Source of the DNA: Prostheceraeus crozeri
Lineage: Eukaryota > Platyhelminthes > Polycladida > Euryleptidae
DNA: 64,000 nt
Reading direction: 5' to 3'
NCBI GenBank assembly: GCA_907163375.1
Contig: CAJQUW010001994.1
Coordinates: 171,501-235,500, forward strand
The position numbers were made by a program, and so were the translations under genes. Under the pieces are notes generated by a model. That model had not been told where the DNA came from, ran no database searches, and worked only from the letters and a program-made list of their open reading frames with translations. Shown one piece after another: positions 29,222-38,968 of the stretch; position 1 is the first letter of the stretch, and every line of letters starts with the position of its first letter.

Positions 29222-31051
29222 TCACACATCATCATCCGACTCATTATATCTAACGTTCTTTTTACACTTTCGTACACGCAAGGCTCTGCTTGAGACATTA
29301 CACTGTTCAGGAACAGGTACCGTGTTCATTCTAGCATTCTTTTTTTTAGTTGGGAGTTGATCAGTTTTATTAACTCGAACTTTTTTACTGCATATCGGTT
29401 TTTCGATTTCAACAGTACGCACAACTGAAGCTTTCACTATCTTACTCTTTTTCAATGCTTTTGAACCTGTTTCAACTGTTTCATCATTTGTCAAATAACC
29501 ATCTTCTTCATTGATTCCTCCTTCCAGTTTCTTTGTATAGAACTCCGTTAGTCTGATGAAATTGTCCTTGGATGAAGTTTTCACGTAATTCTCTTGGGCA
29601 GTTTTCTCGCTATGAGCCGTCTGCTCATAGTGGGCTTGAATGATATCAGTAGGTATATCGTTCTTTGTGGTTGCGATAAGACTGTCCCAAACTTTTCTAA
29701 TACTTGTAGGTGAAAAGTCATATCCAGCGGCAGATGGGATATATTGCCTTACTGTTTGATTAATCATCGTGGATATACCAGTATCTACCTCACCTTTGGA
29801 GTTTCCAAAAATCAGCACAGGTTTCTTTTTATAACGTTCCTCATACTTCTCAAGTAATTTGCGTATCCAGATGATTTGATCTTTTTGTACTATTATCCTG
29901 ACGTTATACTTGTAATCGGTTTTGTGAGATTTTGAGACAACAGGGACGTTTTTTTGCAGAGTTTGGAACTGTTTTGCTTCGAGAGATAGCAACGGTCCTG
30001 GCCTACAGTTCAATCTGCTTTGCAAAATCAGAAAATTTAGTGCCTTTTGAACCCTGAATGATAGTTTCGCATTTTCATTTGAAAGCATTGCCTTAGATTT
30101 CATCAATACATGAGAAAGTATGCTTGAAGAAGGAACCTTAGCAAACATTTTGTCTTGTTCACCTTTTTTCATTCGCTGTGCTTTTTTGTTAAATCCCATT
30201 TTTACCTCTCGAATTATGCTGAACCAACGCGTAACGGAGAAATCATGGAACTTGTGATAGCTCTCCACGAATTTGACGAAATTTGTCAAATGTGCAAGGA
30301 ACAAAACTATTGTTATAGGCTTATAAGCTGAGTTCTTTGAGTATTTGTTCACAATTGATGACAAGACATGTGCATTTTTCATGTTTTTCGATGATGCAAA
30401 AACATTTTCTAAAAATATTCTCAGATATTTTGAATATTTGTTTTTTGCGGATGTTTCATTCACACCCGAAGCAAGCAACAAATTCACTTTATGGTCAATA
30501 AAACTTGATACTATATCTTTCGCTCGAGTGCTTGTCATCGAATGTCGCTCGGCCTGACTCTTCAAATGGCCGGGGAATTGATCAAAAGACTGAGGGTCTT
30601 TAATAAGAATGATAGAATGAGTACGGTCATGCCTTCTGTTATTTGTGAATCTCAAGCAACAATCAGAGCAATGATATACTTTCTTACAATCTCTAGTTCT
30701 GTAGTACGACAAAACAAATTTCTTGTCAGATGTAGTGAGCTCACCGTGAATTCTTGTCTGATTCAGGTGATTTCGCATCTTCTTAACTTTGGACTTGCAC
30801 AAGACACACATTGGAATTGAACGTATTCTTTTATTTCTTTGAAATTGAGAGCGTGTTTTGTAACAAGGCTGTCGAATTTGTTGTCGCCCACGGGACTGTT
30901 CCTCGACGACGTCAGCGGAATGACAAGGTTGATCATCATCGACCGAACACTCAAAATTGCCACACTTGTCCACAACAATGGATTGATCCTGCTCCCAGGT
31001 ATCGACCTGAGTCATGAATCCTTCCCAGTCCCAAAAATCACTGTCTGTCAT
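29222..31051 (-). CDS. zinc-finger tyrosine recombinase (transposase), 609 aa
   Basis: Two C2H2-type fingers near the N-terminus: C82-x2-C85-x9-H95-x6-H102 and C128-x2-C131-x9-H141-x3-H145. A helical core-binding part follows (~170-340). The catalytic part has R350 in SRLNCRPGPLLSLE (box I), K377 in SHKTDYKYNVR, R452 in FSPTSIRKVWDSL (box II, with the usual first His replaced), H480 in EQTAHSEKTAQENYV and nucleophile Y489. This R-K-R-H-Y set defines tyrosine recombinases. A basic C-terminal tail (~535-605) follows. The frame is whole with no stops. It would cut and join the element ends through a covalent phosphotyrosine link. Related zinc-finger recombinase proteins occur in several animal groups. 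Confidence 0.8.
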   Translation of the reverse strand: MTDSDFWDWEGFMTQVDTWEQDQSIVVDKCGNFECSVDDDQPCHSADVVEEQSRGRQQIRQPCYKTRSQFQRNKRIRSIPMCVLCKSKVKKMRNHLNQTRIHGELTTSDKKFVLSYYRTRDCKKVYHCSDCCLRFTNNRRHDRTHSIILIKDPQSFDQFPGHLKSQAERHSMTSTRAKDIVSSFIDHKVNLLLASGVNETSAKNKYSKYLRIFLENVFASSKNMKNAHVLSSIVNKYSKNSAYKPITIVLFLAHLTNFVKFVESYHKFHDFSVTRWFSIIREVKMGFNKKAQRMKKGEQDKMFAKVPSSSILSHVLMKSKAMLSNENAKLSFRVQKALNFLILQSRLNCRPGPLLSLEAKQFQTLQKNVPVVSKSHKTDYKYNVRIIVQKDQIIWIRKLLEKYEERYKKKPVLIFGNSKGEVDTGISTMINQTVRQYIPSAAGYDFSPTSIRKVWDSLIATTKNDIPTDIIQAHYEQTAHSEKTAQENYVKTSSKDNFIRLTEFYTKKLEGGINEEDGYLTNDETVETGSKALKKSKIVKASVVRTVEIEKPICSKKVRVNKTDQLPTKKKNARMNTVPVPEQCNVSSRALRVRKCKKNVRYNESDDDV

Positions 31052-31134
31052 GACTTCGAAAGAATAAATGCCTCTGCTATCAATTCTTAGAATAACTTTA
31101 CTTCCAAGAACTCATTCTCAATGACTGCGATCTC

Positions 31135-31159
31135 ATTGGTTGCGCAAATGATTACGTCA
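31135..31159 (-). promoter_or_regulatory. CCAAT box and CRE-like site upstream of the recombinase
   Basis: On the minus strand, TGACGTAA (31152-31159) then CCAAT (31135-31139), about 85-110 bp before the ATG. Fits a proximal promoter of RNA polymerase II type; no TATA box is obvious. Confidence 0.4.
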
Positions 31160-31287
31160 CATGATCCACCTCCTACTCTCGATGTCTAATTTTATCTTGC
31201 ATGGTTAGAGATCAGAAAATATGGAAGAATCGTCGTACAGACGTTCATATGCCTTTATGCTTAGACGTACAGCGAATTTGAAAAAAT

Positions 31288-31591
31288 GTACAGAGCGCCC
31301 TTTTTCCATAACTATTGAGAAAAAAATGGTGTACCAGACGCCCTTATTAAATATTCGATGACCCAATTTCAAATGTTCCTCCCGCTCCAAAAAAACAAAA
31401 AAAGTACGAGAGCCCAATGTGCCTTTTAATACATGACCACTCCCTCTATATCCTCAGAGAACCATAAGTTTGGGAATGTCATAGATATCAAATGACTGCC
31501 TAAGGGCGCTGTGTACTATAAAAAATTTATATAGGAGGGCGCTTGGTACATTTGTCTCCTATTCACCTAATAGTACCAAGCGCCCTTATCA
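31288..31591. repeat. right array of the 15-bp motif
   Basis: Copies of AAGGGCGCTTGGTAC or its inverse start at 31288 (inverse), 31331 (inverse), 31502, 31535 and 31573 (inverse, terminal). Orientation is mixed, unlike the mostly direct left array. Confidence 0.7.
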
Positions 31592-31844
31592 TTATAATAC
31601 AACTAATAATATTAAAACACATAAAACATTAAAAGGAATTTCAAAGGCATCAGTGGCTAATCAAATAACATTTCAAGATTATAAAAATGTATTATTTAAT
31701 AATGAAATAAAAGCAGCATGTAATTATAGACTTAATTCAAAGAAACATAAAATGTATTTAAAAGAGGAACATAAATTAGCATTAGATCCATTTGATGATA
31801 AAAGAAAAATTTTACCTGATGGAATAACTACTTCACCTTTTTAA
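31592..31844 (+). CDS. C-terminal end of polymerase B of copy A, right of the insertion
   Basis: Continues the polymerase reading after the transposon. NQITFQDYKNVLFNN is followed by LNSKKHKMYLKEEHKLALDP and DDKRKILPDG, the usual end of Polinton polymerase B (the 'KLALSPFDDKRYILPDG' type). Copy B has the same end at 44698-44937. Confidence 0.75.
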
Positions 31845-31937
31845 TTTTCTAATTTCTAAGATAGACAAATTTAATATATATATATATATATAAAATAAAA
31901 AAATAAAATATTATAACACTATATTTGTATATTTTTA

Positions 31938-32633
31938 TCACTCGGTAAACAAATGTTCTATAACTCTATCATGAATTTTTTTATCAATATTAATTGTAAT
32001 AAAGCCATAATGGTTTGACCAAGCATTGTTACACGATTGTTTAAATTCATCTTTATTTCTTACGCATAAATCTCTCAACAAATTACTTAAGTTTCTTGCA
32101 TTTATTTCAAATAGCATAAATATATTTGCATTCTTTCTAATAACACTTCCGTCTAATGAATACATACTTTGTGTTAAATAAAATACACTACAGTTATTAT
32201 GTCTACCTCTTGTGAAATAATTTCTCTGAACTGACTGATTTTTATCATTAACACAATCATCAAAAATTACACAATGTTTCATTCTTTTATCTAGTTTACT
32301 AGGATCTTGCATATTACCACTATCATCTATTAATTGTATCTTTAAGTGTTTATTTTTATTAGATTCTACTAACTGATCATTTTTTGCTGCTTCTTCACAC
32401 CACGAACTTATTTCTTCTTCATCTTCAGATTTTTCATATTCTTTGAATAATGAAGCAATTGCTGTTTTTTTAAGATTATTTTCAAATCCATATTTTAAAA
32501 ATTGATAGACGGGTTGTTCTGCTGTTGTTGTATAAATTATAAGATTGTTATAATCCAAAAAATTTGGAGTCGTTAAAATTTTAAATAATAGATACGTTTT
32601 TCCACAACCTGATCTTCCACAAATAACTGACAA
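31938..32633 (-). CDS. packaging ATPase, ~231 aa (copy A)
   Basis: FtsK/HerA-type ATPase that packages DNA into the capsid. Walker A is GRSGCGKT (6-13), Walker B is KHCVIFDDCV, followed by NCSVFYLTQSMY with the sensor Gln. An acidic insert (FKEYEKSEDEEEISS) lies between them. Homology appears to start slightly before the first possible start codon. It converges with the polymerase end, as usual in Polintons. Copy B's version is at 45025-45720. Confidence 0.85.
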   Translation of the reverse strand: MSVICGRSGCGKTYLLFKILTTPNFLDYNNLIIYTTTAEQPVYQFLKYGFENNLKKTAIASLFKEYEKSEDEEEISSWCEEAAKNDQLVESNKNKHLKIQLIDDSGNMQDPSKLDKRMKHCVIFDDCVNDKNQSVQRNYFTRGRHNNCSVFYLTQSMYSLDGSVIRKNANIFMLFEINARNLSNLLRDLCVRNKDEFKQSCNNAWSNHYGFITINIDKKIHDRVIEHLFTE

Positions 32634-32819
32634 AACTTTATTAGATAAATTTAGATGATGATTAAATTTAAGTTTTTTTTTATTTAATGGGGTACTTCAC
32701 TCATTTTTTAATAAAAAATTTCAATTTTAATTTTTTAATTTTTTGTTTTTAAAGAAGAAGAGTAAGAAGAATAATAATAATAAGAAGAAAATTAAACTTC
32801 TCTAGCTGCGCGTGGGAGT
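32634..32819. other. spacer between ATPase and penton-like genes
   Basis: AT-rich, with a purine-rich trinucleotide stretch (aagaataataataataag). Ends in a hairpin GGGAG-loop-CTCCC (32814-32829) across the penton-like stop codon, kept in copy B. Confidence 0.35.
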
Positions 32820-33608
32820 TTATACCTCCCGAACCAAAAGATCTATCATAATCTCTTCACCTCCAAAATTTATTTCTTGTCCTTTCTCATCAGTGATTCT
32901 AATGTTAATGTTGTTAACAGTTTTTCTTGTAATAGGAAAATATATTAATGTTTGTGGAAATACATTTAATCTATAACCAATGGGTACAGTAAAAGCTGGA
33001 AAACTGAATGTTAAATTTGATAATTTACCATTTATATATCCTCCTTCAATAATGTCACAATGTACAACAATTGAATTTATTTCAGTTATTTTTGGAATCT
33101 TCTCACCTAAATGATAACCTTGACTATAGGTTTGTTTATTAAATCCTAATAGCTTTGACAATGATCTATCATGATTAAAATCAACTTGATGATTTTCGTC
33201 TAAAGTAAGAGAAAATTTATTAACTGCCGGTTCAACTGCGAAATGTAATTGTTTCTTATCTTTAAATGGTATACCTAAATGTCTCTTAATTTCATTTGAT
33301 ATTGATTCAACTTCGTAAGAACCAGGAAGAAAAGTTAGCATTTTCCATGTTTTGCCTTTATCAGTAGAATATCTAAATTGATCAGTCACATCTTTGATAA
33401 CGTTTTGAATAGTGTTAAATGTGGAGAAACTAGTCAATGCAATTTGATAATTTTTATTTTGTTCCAAATGTAGAATGGGTTCTAAATTCCAAGTGTGTGA
33501 TGAAGTTGTTGTTATAATTTTTACCGTCGTACTAAATTTTGATGAACCCAAAATCTCTGTTAGATTTTCTAAATGATAATTAATTTTGTCTAAATCTGCT
33601 GAACACAT
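32820..33608 (-). CDS. penton-like minor capsid protein, 262 aa (copy A)
   Basis: A recurrent Polinton protein with an NKNYQIALTSFSTFNTIQNV block, a PGSYEVESISNEIKRHLG helix, SLSKLLGFNKQTYSQGYHLG, then a 'VVHCDIIEGGYINGK' strand pair and the end NINIRITDEKGQEINFGGEE with a final strand. The frame is whole. I take it as the minor capsid/penton candidate because of its place beside the ATPase and its wide occurrence in Polintons; direct evidence for the vertex position is lacking. The element 1 WEVG proteins share the LxGF block and the final strand pattern. Confidence 0.6.
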   Translation of the reverse strand: MCSADLDKINYHLENLTEILGSSKFSTTVKIITTTSSHTWNLEPILHLEQNKNYQIALTSFSTFNTIQNVIKDVTDQFRYSTDKGKTWKMLTFLPGSYEVESISNEIKRHLGIPFKDKKQLHFAVEPAVNKFSLTLDENHQVDFNHDRSLSKLLGFNKQTYSQGYHLGEKIPKITEINSIVVHCDIIEGGYINGKLSNLTFSFPAFTVPIGYRLNVFPQTLIYFPITRKTVNNINIRITDEKGQEINFGGEEIMIDLLVREV

Positions 33609-33648
33609 TTTTTAGTTAAAATTTTGAATAAATATCTTTTATAAAAAA

Positions 33649-34533
33649 TTAAAAACAACAACATATTTCAGCTATACTTTTATAATCCTCTTCATTTAGA
33701 ATCTTCTTTTCTAACAGTCTTTTCAATATAGCATGAATTTCATTGAAACTAGAATTATGTCCTTCTTTTATTGCAGATATTAAAATATTTAATCTATTTA
33801 GTAATTCTTGTGGATCATCTGGTAAAAATACAGTTGTTTCTGTTTTAAAACCTTTTCCTACTTTAACTCCCGTTGATAATAAATTTTCTAATTCTTTCTA
33901 ACGTTTAAGAGTTTTTCCTGCTTTAACTCTATCGAACATAGCTTTATATTTTATGAGATCATCTACAGCATAATTATTTAAGTCTGCTCCTCTTAAAAGA
34001 TCAACAAAATTTCTATCTAAATTAAAAGGAGATTTATCTGGTGAAAAAATTAAACCTCGAAAAGGTTGTGGAAATATTTCTTTTTGTCCGAGATAAAATC
34101 TAGGTATTGTTTTTCCATCTATAAATGAAATAGAATGTTCAAATTGCATAGATTTTGGTGATTTCTTATTAATGTTTGATTCTAGTAATCCATAGTCATC
34201 TAATATAGTTTTGTGCTCTGGATCTGTTATATCAATTTGTTTATCATTATTTGTAAGTTCTTTTTCAAGAGTTTTAAATGGTTTCATAGTTTTTTCAAAA
34301 TCAGTTTTTACTTGCTCGGTTTGCTGCATTTTTTCAAACATATCAGATTGAATACCAGCTTTTATCATTCTATGTTGAAGATGATTTTCTTTCATAATAT
34401 TTCTTTGTTTTATTAACTCTTCTAATTGTTTAATTCTTTTTTGATTATCAGCTTTAATTTTATTCATTTTTAAAATATAATATTTGAATTTTGTGGTAAC
34501 ATTGGAATACAACAAAAACATTTTACTGAACAA
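33649..34533 (-). CDS. coiled-coil Polinton protein with PDDPQELLNRL end (copy A; region)
   Basis: N-terminal coiled coil (DNQKRIKQLEELIKQRNIMK, then QSDMFEKMQQTEQV), a FRGLIFSPD...NFVDLLRGADLNNYAVDDL block, and a C-terminal FLPDDPQELLNRLNILISAI block. This is the usual three-part layout of a widespread Polinton protein of unknown function (the 'LPSDPNALLERL' type). Likely a scaffold or minor virion protein by position (inference). Given as a region because it is not one clean frame. Copy B's version is at 46737-47626. Confidence 0.6.
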
Positions 34534-34588
34534 ATTATTTTTTTATTGCTTTGTTGTCTGACATCTTTTCGTTTAAAGTTTTCTCGCT

Positions 34589-35170
34589 TTAAGTTTTGTT
34601 TAATAACGTTTTGCTTAAATTTTCGCTTAAAGATTTTAGCTCTTCTAAAAAAATTTTATCATTTTCTTCATTAGAATTTTTACCATCACTAAAAGTTTTA
34701 CCATCGCTAGAAATTTTGCCATTCTTTTTATTCTTATCATCAACTTTTTCTGACTGTAATTGAAATGATATTTGATTTACTTCATTAGCTATTTGATCAA
34801 ATTTTTCAATCTTATCTAACGTAATAACATTATCATCACATACTCCTTGAAAGTAGTAATGTAATTTGTCATAGACTTCTTTAATATGTAAATGCTTAGT
34901 TTTTAATGATTTTCGTTTCCTAGTTATTAAAGATTTATCTAACATTGTAACAAGTGAAGTTGCAAAAACACCCGTACCTGTTAAAGCTGTAGCAACTACT
35001 GGAATTACTAAAACACCTGAAGATATAACAATTGTTAAAGCACCTAAACTTATTGTAAAGAATATGCCAATTCCTTGTGTTACATTCTTAACATTAGACC
35101 ATCTCTTTCTTAATTTTTTATAATGCTCTAATCTTAATAATAATTGAGATTCTTTATCTTTCATATACAC
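34589..35170 (-). CDS. two-helix membrane protein, 193 aa (copy A)
   Basis: After a basic lead (KKLRKRWSNVKNVTQG) come two hydrophobic helices (~32-55 and ~57-75; for example LGALTIVISSGVLVIPVVAT), then a basic turn (RKRKSLKTKHLHIKEVYDKL), an amphipathic helix, and an acidic, Ser/Lys-rich tail. This helical-hairpin protein is common in animal Polintons and lies next to the terminal repeat here. Role unknown; membrane remodelling or entry is possible. The frame is whole. Copy B has 47682-48257. Confidence 0.55.
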   Translation of the reverse strand: MYMKDKESQLLLRLEHYKKLRKRWSNVKNVTQGIGIFFTISLGALTIVISSGVLVIPVVATALTGTGVFATSLVTMLDKSLITRKRKSLKTKHLHIKEVYDKLHYYFQGVCDDNVITLDKIEKFDQIANEVNQISFQLQSEKVDDKNKKNGKISSDGKTFSDGKNSNEENDKIFLEELKSLSENLSKTLLNKT

Positions 35171-35228
35171 GTACCTAACTCAATCTTTATGTTTTTCTTT
35201 GTTCATCTTTTCGATGTTCATTTCATAT

Positions 35229-35697
35229 GATAACGAAGGATATATTCTTGCGGTTTCTTCCACTTTTGTTTCATCCACTTTTGTTTCTTCCATTTTTAAA
35301 GAAATATTTTTTGTCACATAATTTTAGTTATCTCATATTTTAAAAACCTGAAAAATGGATTTAAAAGACGTTTTTAAAAATACCAATTTTTGTTGATGTT
35401 GTGTCCTGGAACGGTCATGATTTTAAGGGTAAAATGTCATAATCACAAATTTGAGATTCTTAACTTTTATGATTTTCGGTGTCCTGGAACGGTCATGATT
35501 TTAAGGGTGAAAATTGTAATTCTCAAATTTGAGATTTTGAAAAATTTGAAAAATTGGGTATTTTTAAAAACGCCTAAATTTATGTATTTAGGTCTTAAAA
35601 ACCTAAAAAGGGTTCAAATTCATGAATTTATGTCGTTTTTAAAGATACTATTTTTTTGAATTTTATGGTGTCCTGGAACGGTCTTTTGCCCATTTCT
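35229..35697. repeat. right terminal inverted repeat of copy A (469 bp)
   Basis: Inverted relative of 15528-16238. The 16-mer is seen at 35401, 35479 and 35668. It ends GCCCATTTCT and is followed by AACCTT (35698-35703) and LINE sequence. Confidence 0.9.
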
Positions 35698-35803
35698 AAC
35701 CTTATGTCTTCCGTTATGAATAATGATTGTCATTTACATCGTGAGCTTTTTACTTCAGTTGATCCAAGTACTCGTATTGCCACTCGTCGTGTGAATAGTT
35801 TAC
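35698..35803 (+). mobile_element. LINE fragment between the two Polinton copies
   Basis: About 106 bp of the CR1-like LINE's C-terminal coding region, matching 48880-48985 except for a few bases. It stops abruptly at gtgaatagttta and joins internal Polinton sequence, marking the junction of a tandem duplication. Confidence 0.9.
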
Positions 35804-35900
35804 TAAGTTACTAAGTTAAGAATTTCTAATCTATTGTAGTTATGAAAAAATTTTAAGTTACCAAAAATTTTTAATCTATTCTAGTTATCAAAAATTTTAA

Positions 35901-37235
35901 TTAACCGATCCTAGCCATCTTTCCATTAAGAACTTCATTAGAATATTTTACATCTTCTAACAATAAACCATAAGCCATCAATGAAGTTGTGGAATCTTTT
36001 TTTTCAATATTTATTGTTACATCACAACCAGTCTTGATAATATCTTCAGATTGTGCACTTAAATCGAAACAGAAAACAGGATATAAATATCTCCAATCTC
36101 CAGGAGTTAATTGTGGTTCAACTCCAAATTCTATACAAAGATTTCTATAAGCATCATATCCTTCCATGAATTGATTATTGGTATCATCGAATCTTAATGG
36201 ATCAATTGGATATCGGGTTTGATTTAAAGCAACTTGTAAACTTCGAATTGTATTAATATGGAAGAGATTGTTGTTCTTATCAAAACTTGGAGAATTATTT
36301 CTTTGAAAAGTTAGTAATAAATATCTTGGAGTATTCGAAGTTCTAGTAAAATGCCAGTTAAATCTTTGTTCAGTAAAAGTGACTGAACTCGCAGTACGCT
36401 TCATAAAACTTACTGGAATTGGTTTGTTAGTATTTAATCTTTTTGCAATAGCTGTTTCAACCTCTAAACTAGGAGTAATATGCTTAATCCACCATTCAAG
36501 TCTATCAATTTTTAAATATGCCTTTTTTCCAGTCTTACCAAAAAAGATTAATTCATTATTTGCTGTCCGATGAATTATAAATTAAAATTTTAATTGATAT
36601 GATATTTTATCATAATCTAAATATCCGAATAATGGAGACAATGACCAATTTACTGTCTGTTTACTTTTCTTGTTAAATTCACGTCTTTCTTTATATGCAC
36701 TATTGTTTGTTTTATTTAAATGATTTGCAATATTTTCTACATCTTTCGCAATTCTTGCTGCATCTGTTCCAGCGTGAGTTAAATCATCAACAATTATACC
36801 ATCATTAGTATCAGGAAACCAACCTTCGATTTCATGCTTTTTATTATTTTCACCAATTGTTACAAATCTAAGCATTGTATCAATTACACCTGGAGAATCA
36901 CTTATTGTTTCTATATTTTGAGTTGCTACATCTAAACGCATTTGTGTAAATAATCTCGGAAAGAAATTATTCTCTAATGCAATATTATCGGTATCTGGTA
37001 ATGGTGTTGTAAAATTGGCATCACTATATAAAGAATATTCACAGTGTAAAAATGAATCAGGTAAATATCAATAACTTTGCTGATTATCAACTTCAAAAAT
37101 TAAATCACCTCCAGTATTCACTGTACTGGAAGATCCGGGATTCATAGCAATTCTTATATAGTCATTCTTTTTTTGATTGTAACTGACGAACGGAGGATCG
37201 TCTAATCTAAATTTATTTTCGATAAGCGAAGACAT
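35901..37235 (-). CDS. major capsid protein (copy B; region)
   Basis: Near-identical to 20192-21525, with the same landmarks (HFTRTSNTPRYLLLTFQRNN, FDLSAQSEDIIKTGCD). It shares that copy's broken state, so most damage came before the duplication. One visible amino-acid difference is Ala to Arg in the DLTHAGTDAA(G/R)IAKD stretch. Confidence 0.75.
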
Positions 37236-37339
37236 TTTTATAAAAAATAATTTGACTTTTTGTTTTTCTCACACACAGAAAAAAATTTACTAAAAAAAAT
37301 TTTAGAATTTTACTAAAAAAATTTTATTAAAATATAATT

Positions 37340-37903
37340 TTATAATTTTACTAAACCAGCTCCGCTACAGCTTTGCTGGTTAGACCGAAGGTTGCTGTTA
37401 ACACCATTACCTCTTATTTCTTCAATTGAACGAACCGTAGGTTCAATTGAACGAACCGTAGGTTCTAAGGCTACGCCTGATTTCTTCTTGTGTTTACCAT
37501 CAGACGGAGCTCCGCTCCTCAAGGTTTCACCCCCCACAGCTATGCTAGCAATTTTGTTTTTTGTCTCCTCTGAAAGATTTTTTAAATTTTTTAGTTCTTT
37601 AGAATCATTCTTAAGATTACGAATAGTTTCTAAGCGTTTTAATTCGTTTTGAGACTTAACAGCATTTGATATTGCACTAGCTGTACTACCTATAGCAGCT
37701 GCTCCTTTAGCAGCAGATGTAATCAAATCTTTATTATTTTTAATCAAGTTAACGATACTTCCTATACCAGAAAATATGCCAGCCCCTTCTTTTTGAATTG
37801 TTTCTACACTGTCATAATGGTAAACAGATTTCATAGATGGTTCATGAGCAATTTTTTTATTTGAAGCAAAATGTTTAAGATTGTGTTTATAAATTATAGG
37901 CAT
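37340..37903 (-). CDS. pVI-like virion protein, 187 aa (copy B)
   Basis: Same as 21630-22196 apart from a few substitutions and one glycine fewer in a Gly run. The C-terminal third again reads over the GC-rich mini-hairpins, so these were present before the duplication. Confidence 0.55.
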   Translation of the reverse strand: MPIIYKHNLKHFASNKKIAHEPSMKSVYHYDSVETIQKEGAGIFSGIGSIVNLIKNNKDLITSAAKGAAAIGSTASAISNAVKSQNELKRLETIRNLKNDSKELKNLKNLSEETKNKIASIAVGGETLRSGAPSDGKHKKKSGVALEPTVRSIEPTVRSIEEIRGNGVNSNLRSNQQSCSGAGLVKL

Positions 37904-37981
37904 TTTTTAGGATTAAATTTGACTTTTGGGAAAAATATTTACGATTGGTTAGTAACCTGAGGACCTTTGGTCCGATTAAGA

Positions 37982-38863
37982 TTTACGTTTGTGAATGTCC
38001 AACAACTTCGTGATAACTTTATTAATTTTCTTTTGCACTTTATCTATTGCGTCAAGTAGCGTGTGATGTACTTTAATTTCTTTTCTATTAACTTGCATTT
38101 TCTCCTGATTCATCTTCAACGCCGTTTTAAGAGCATTTAACTTAATTTTAAGAACATCTAGTTGTCTTTTAACAGAATCTAACTGTTCTTTATTTTCTTT
38201 AGAGTTTTCTTGTAAATTTTCCTTTAATTAATTTTCTAAATTATTTTTAAGAGTTTTCATTTTATCAACTTTTTGATTAAGTGAGTTTACCTCATTTATT
38301 ATTCTATTCATCTTTTTCATTTGTTGAGTAATTTTAGAACTTAATTCATCAACACTTTTTTGGAATGCAGTTTGTAACTGCTTTAAATTTTTTTGAATTC
38401 TTTCAGGAAGTTTTTCTATTTCATCTTCTAATTGTTCTTTCAATAGTTGTATCTGATGTTTATTTTTAATGACTGCAGATTTTAAATTTATAGAAAGTAA
38501 TATTAAAATTTTTGATTGTTCTGAAATCTTTTTTAAAAGTTTTGCTATATCTGCTTCTAGCTCTCTATCCTTTTTATCAAGTTTTAATAATTTTTCGTTT
38601 AATGATTTGTCATTAACTTTTAGCAACTTTAATTCATTCATCAGTGGAACCAAAACATCGTTTATATATTTTTCTTTTAAGTCATTGATTTGTGTATCAA
38701 CATATTATTTATTTGTTAACTCTGTATTTTGTTGCAGAAGAATAGAAAGATGCAATGGACCAGATAAAACGTCTCCAGTTTTCATGATATAATTTTCTAT
38801 TTCTATTACTAATTCACGATTATTCGGGATATATGCACCTCCACCAACATTTGGTAACATCAT
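37982..38863 (-). CDS. fibre-like coiled-coil protein (copy B; region)
   Basis: Starts MMLPNVGGGAYIPNNRELVI, then MKTGDVLSGPLHLSILLQQN, which resembles the 'GDTMTGDLNM..KYVD' repeat of viral and phage fibre proteins, followed by a long coiled coil (LNEKLLKLDKKDRELEADIA, then ESRIQKNLKQLQ-type heptads). The likely role is a trimeric spike or fibre on the virion; this is inference from pattern. Given as a region. Copy A shows only the C-terminal part (22270-22515). Confidence 0.5.
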
Positions 38864-38968
38864 TTTTTAACAATAAAAAAATAAATTTTTTTTATATAAT
38901 GAGAAAAAAAATAAAATGTTTTCTATTAAAAATAAAAAAATAAAATTTTTTCTAATAAAAATAAAAAA

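Larger units (their letters stand above)
28414..31591. mobile_element. tyrosine-recombinase DNA transposon with terminal motif arrays, inserted in Polinton copy A
   Basis: 3,178 bp, absent from the same site in copy B (around 44691), which defines its ends. Ends are TGATAAGGGC and its inverse, with about 20 bp of imperfect inverted repeat, flanked on both sides by TTATAA (28408-28413, 31592-31597). About 14 copies of a 15-bp motif (AAGGGCGCTTGGTAC) cluster at the two ends. One intact minus-strand gene encodes a zinc-finger tyrosine recombinase. The enzyme type suggests a Crypton-like element, but Cryptons usually lack terminal inverted repeats. The intact gene, sharp ends and empty site in copy B indicate a recent insertion. 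Confidence 0.8.
15528..35697. mobile_element. AT-rich Polinton, copy A (full length, inserted in a LINE)
   Basis: About 20.2 kb, with 3.2 kb being a later transposon insertion, so about 17 kb of Polinton. Starts AGTAATGGGC, ends in the inverted GCCCATTTCT, flanked by AACCTT on both sides. Order: terminal repeat, small ORF, protease, integrase, phospholipase A2, GG protein, capsid, pVI-like, fibre-like, polymerase B, ATPase, penton-like, coiled-coil protein, membrane protein, terminal repeat. It is broken in many places, roughly fifteen to twenty-five, mostly in polymerase and capsid genes. Well-kept ends and target duplication argue for a fairly young fossil. Confidence 0.9.
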
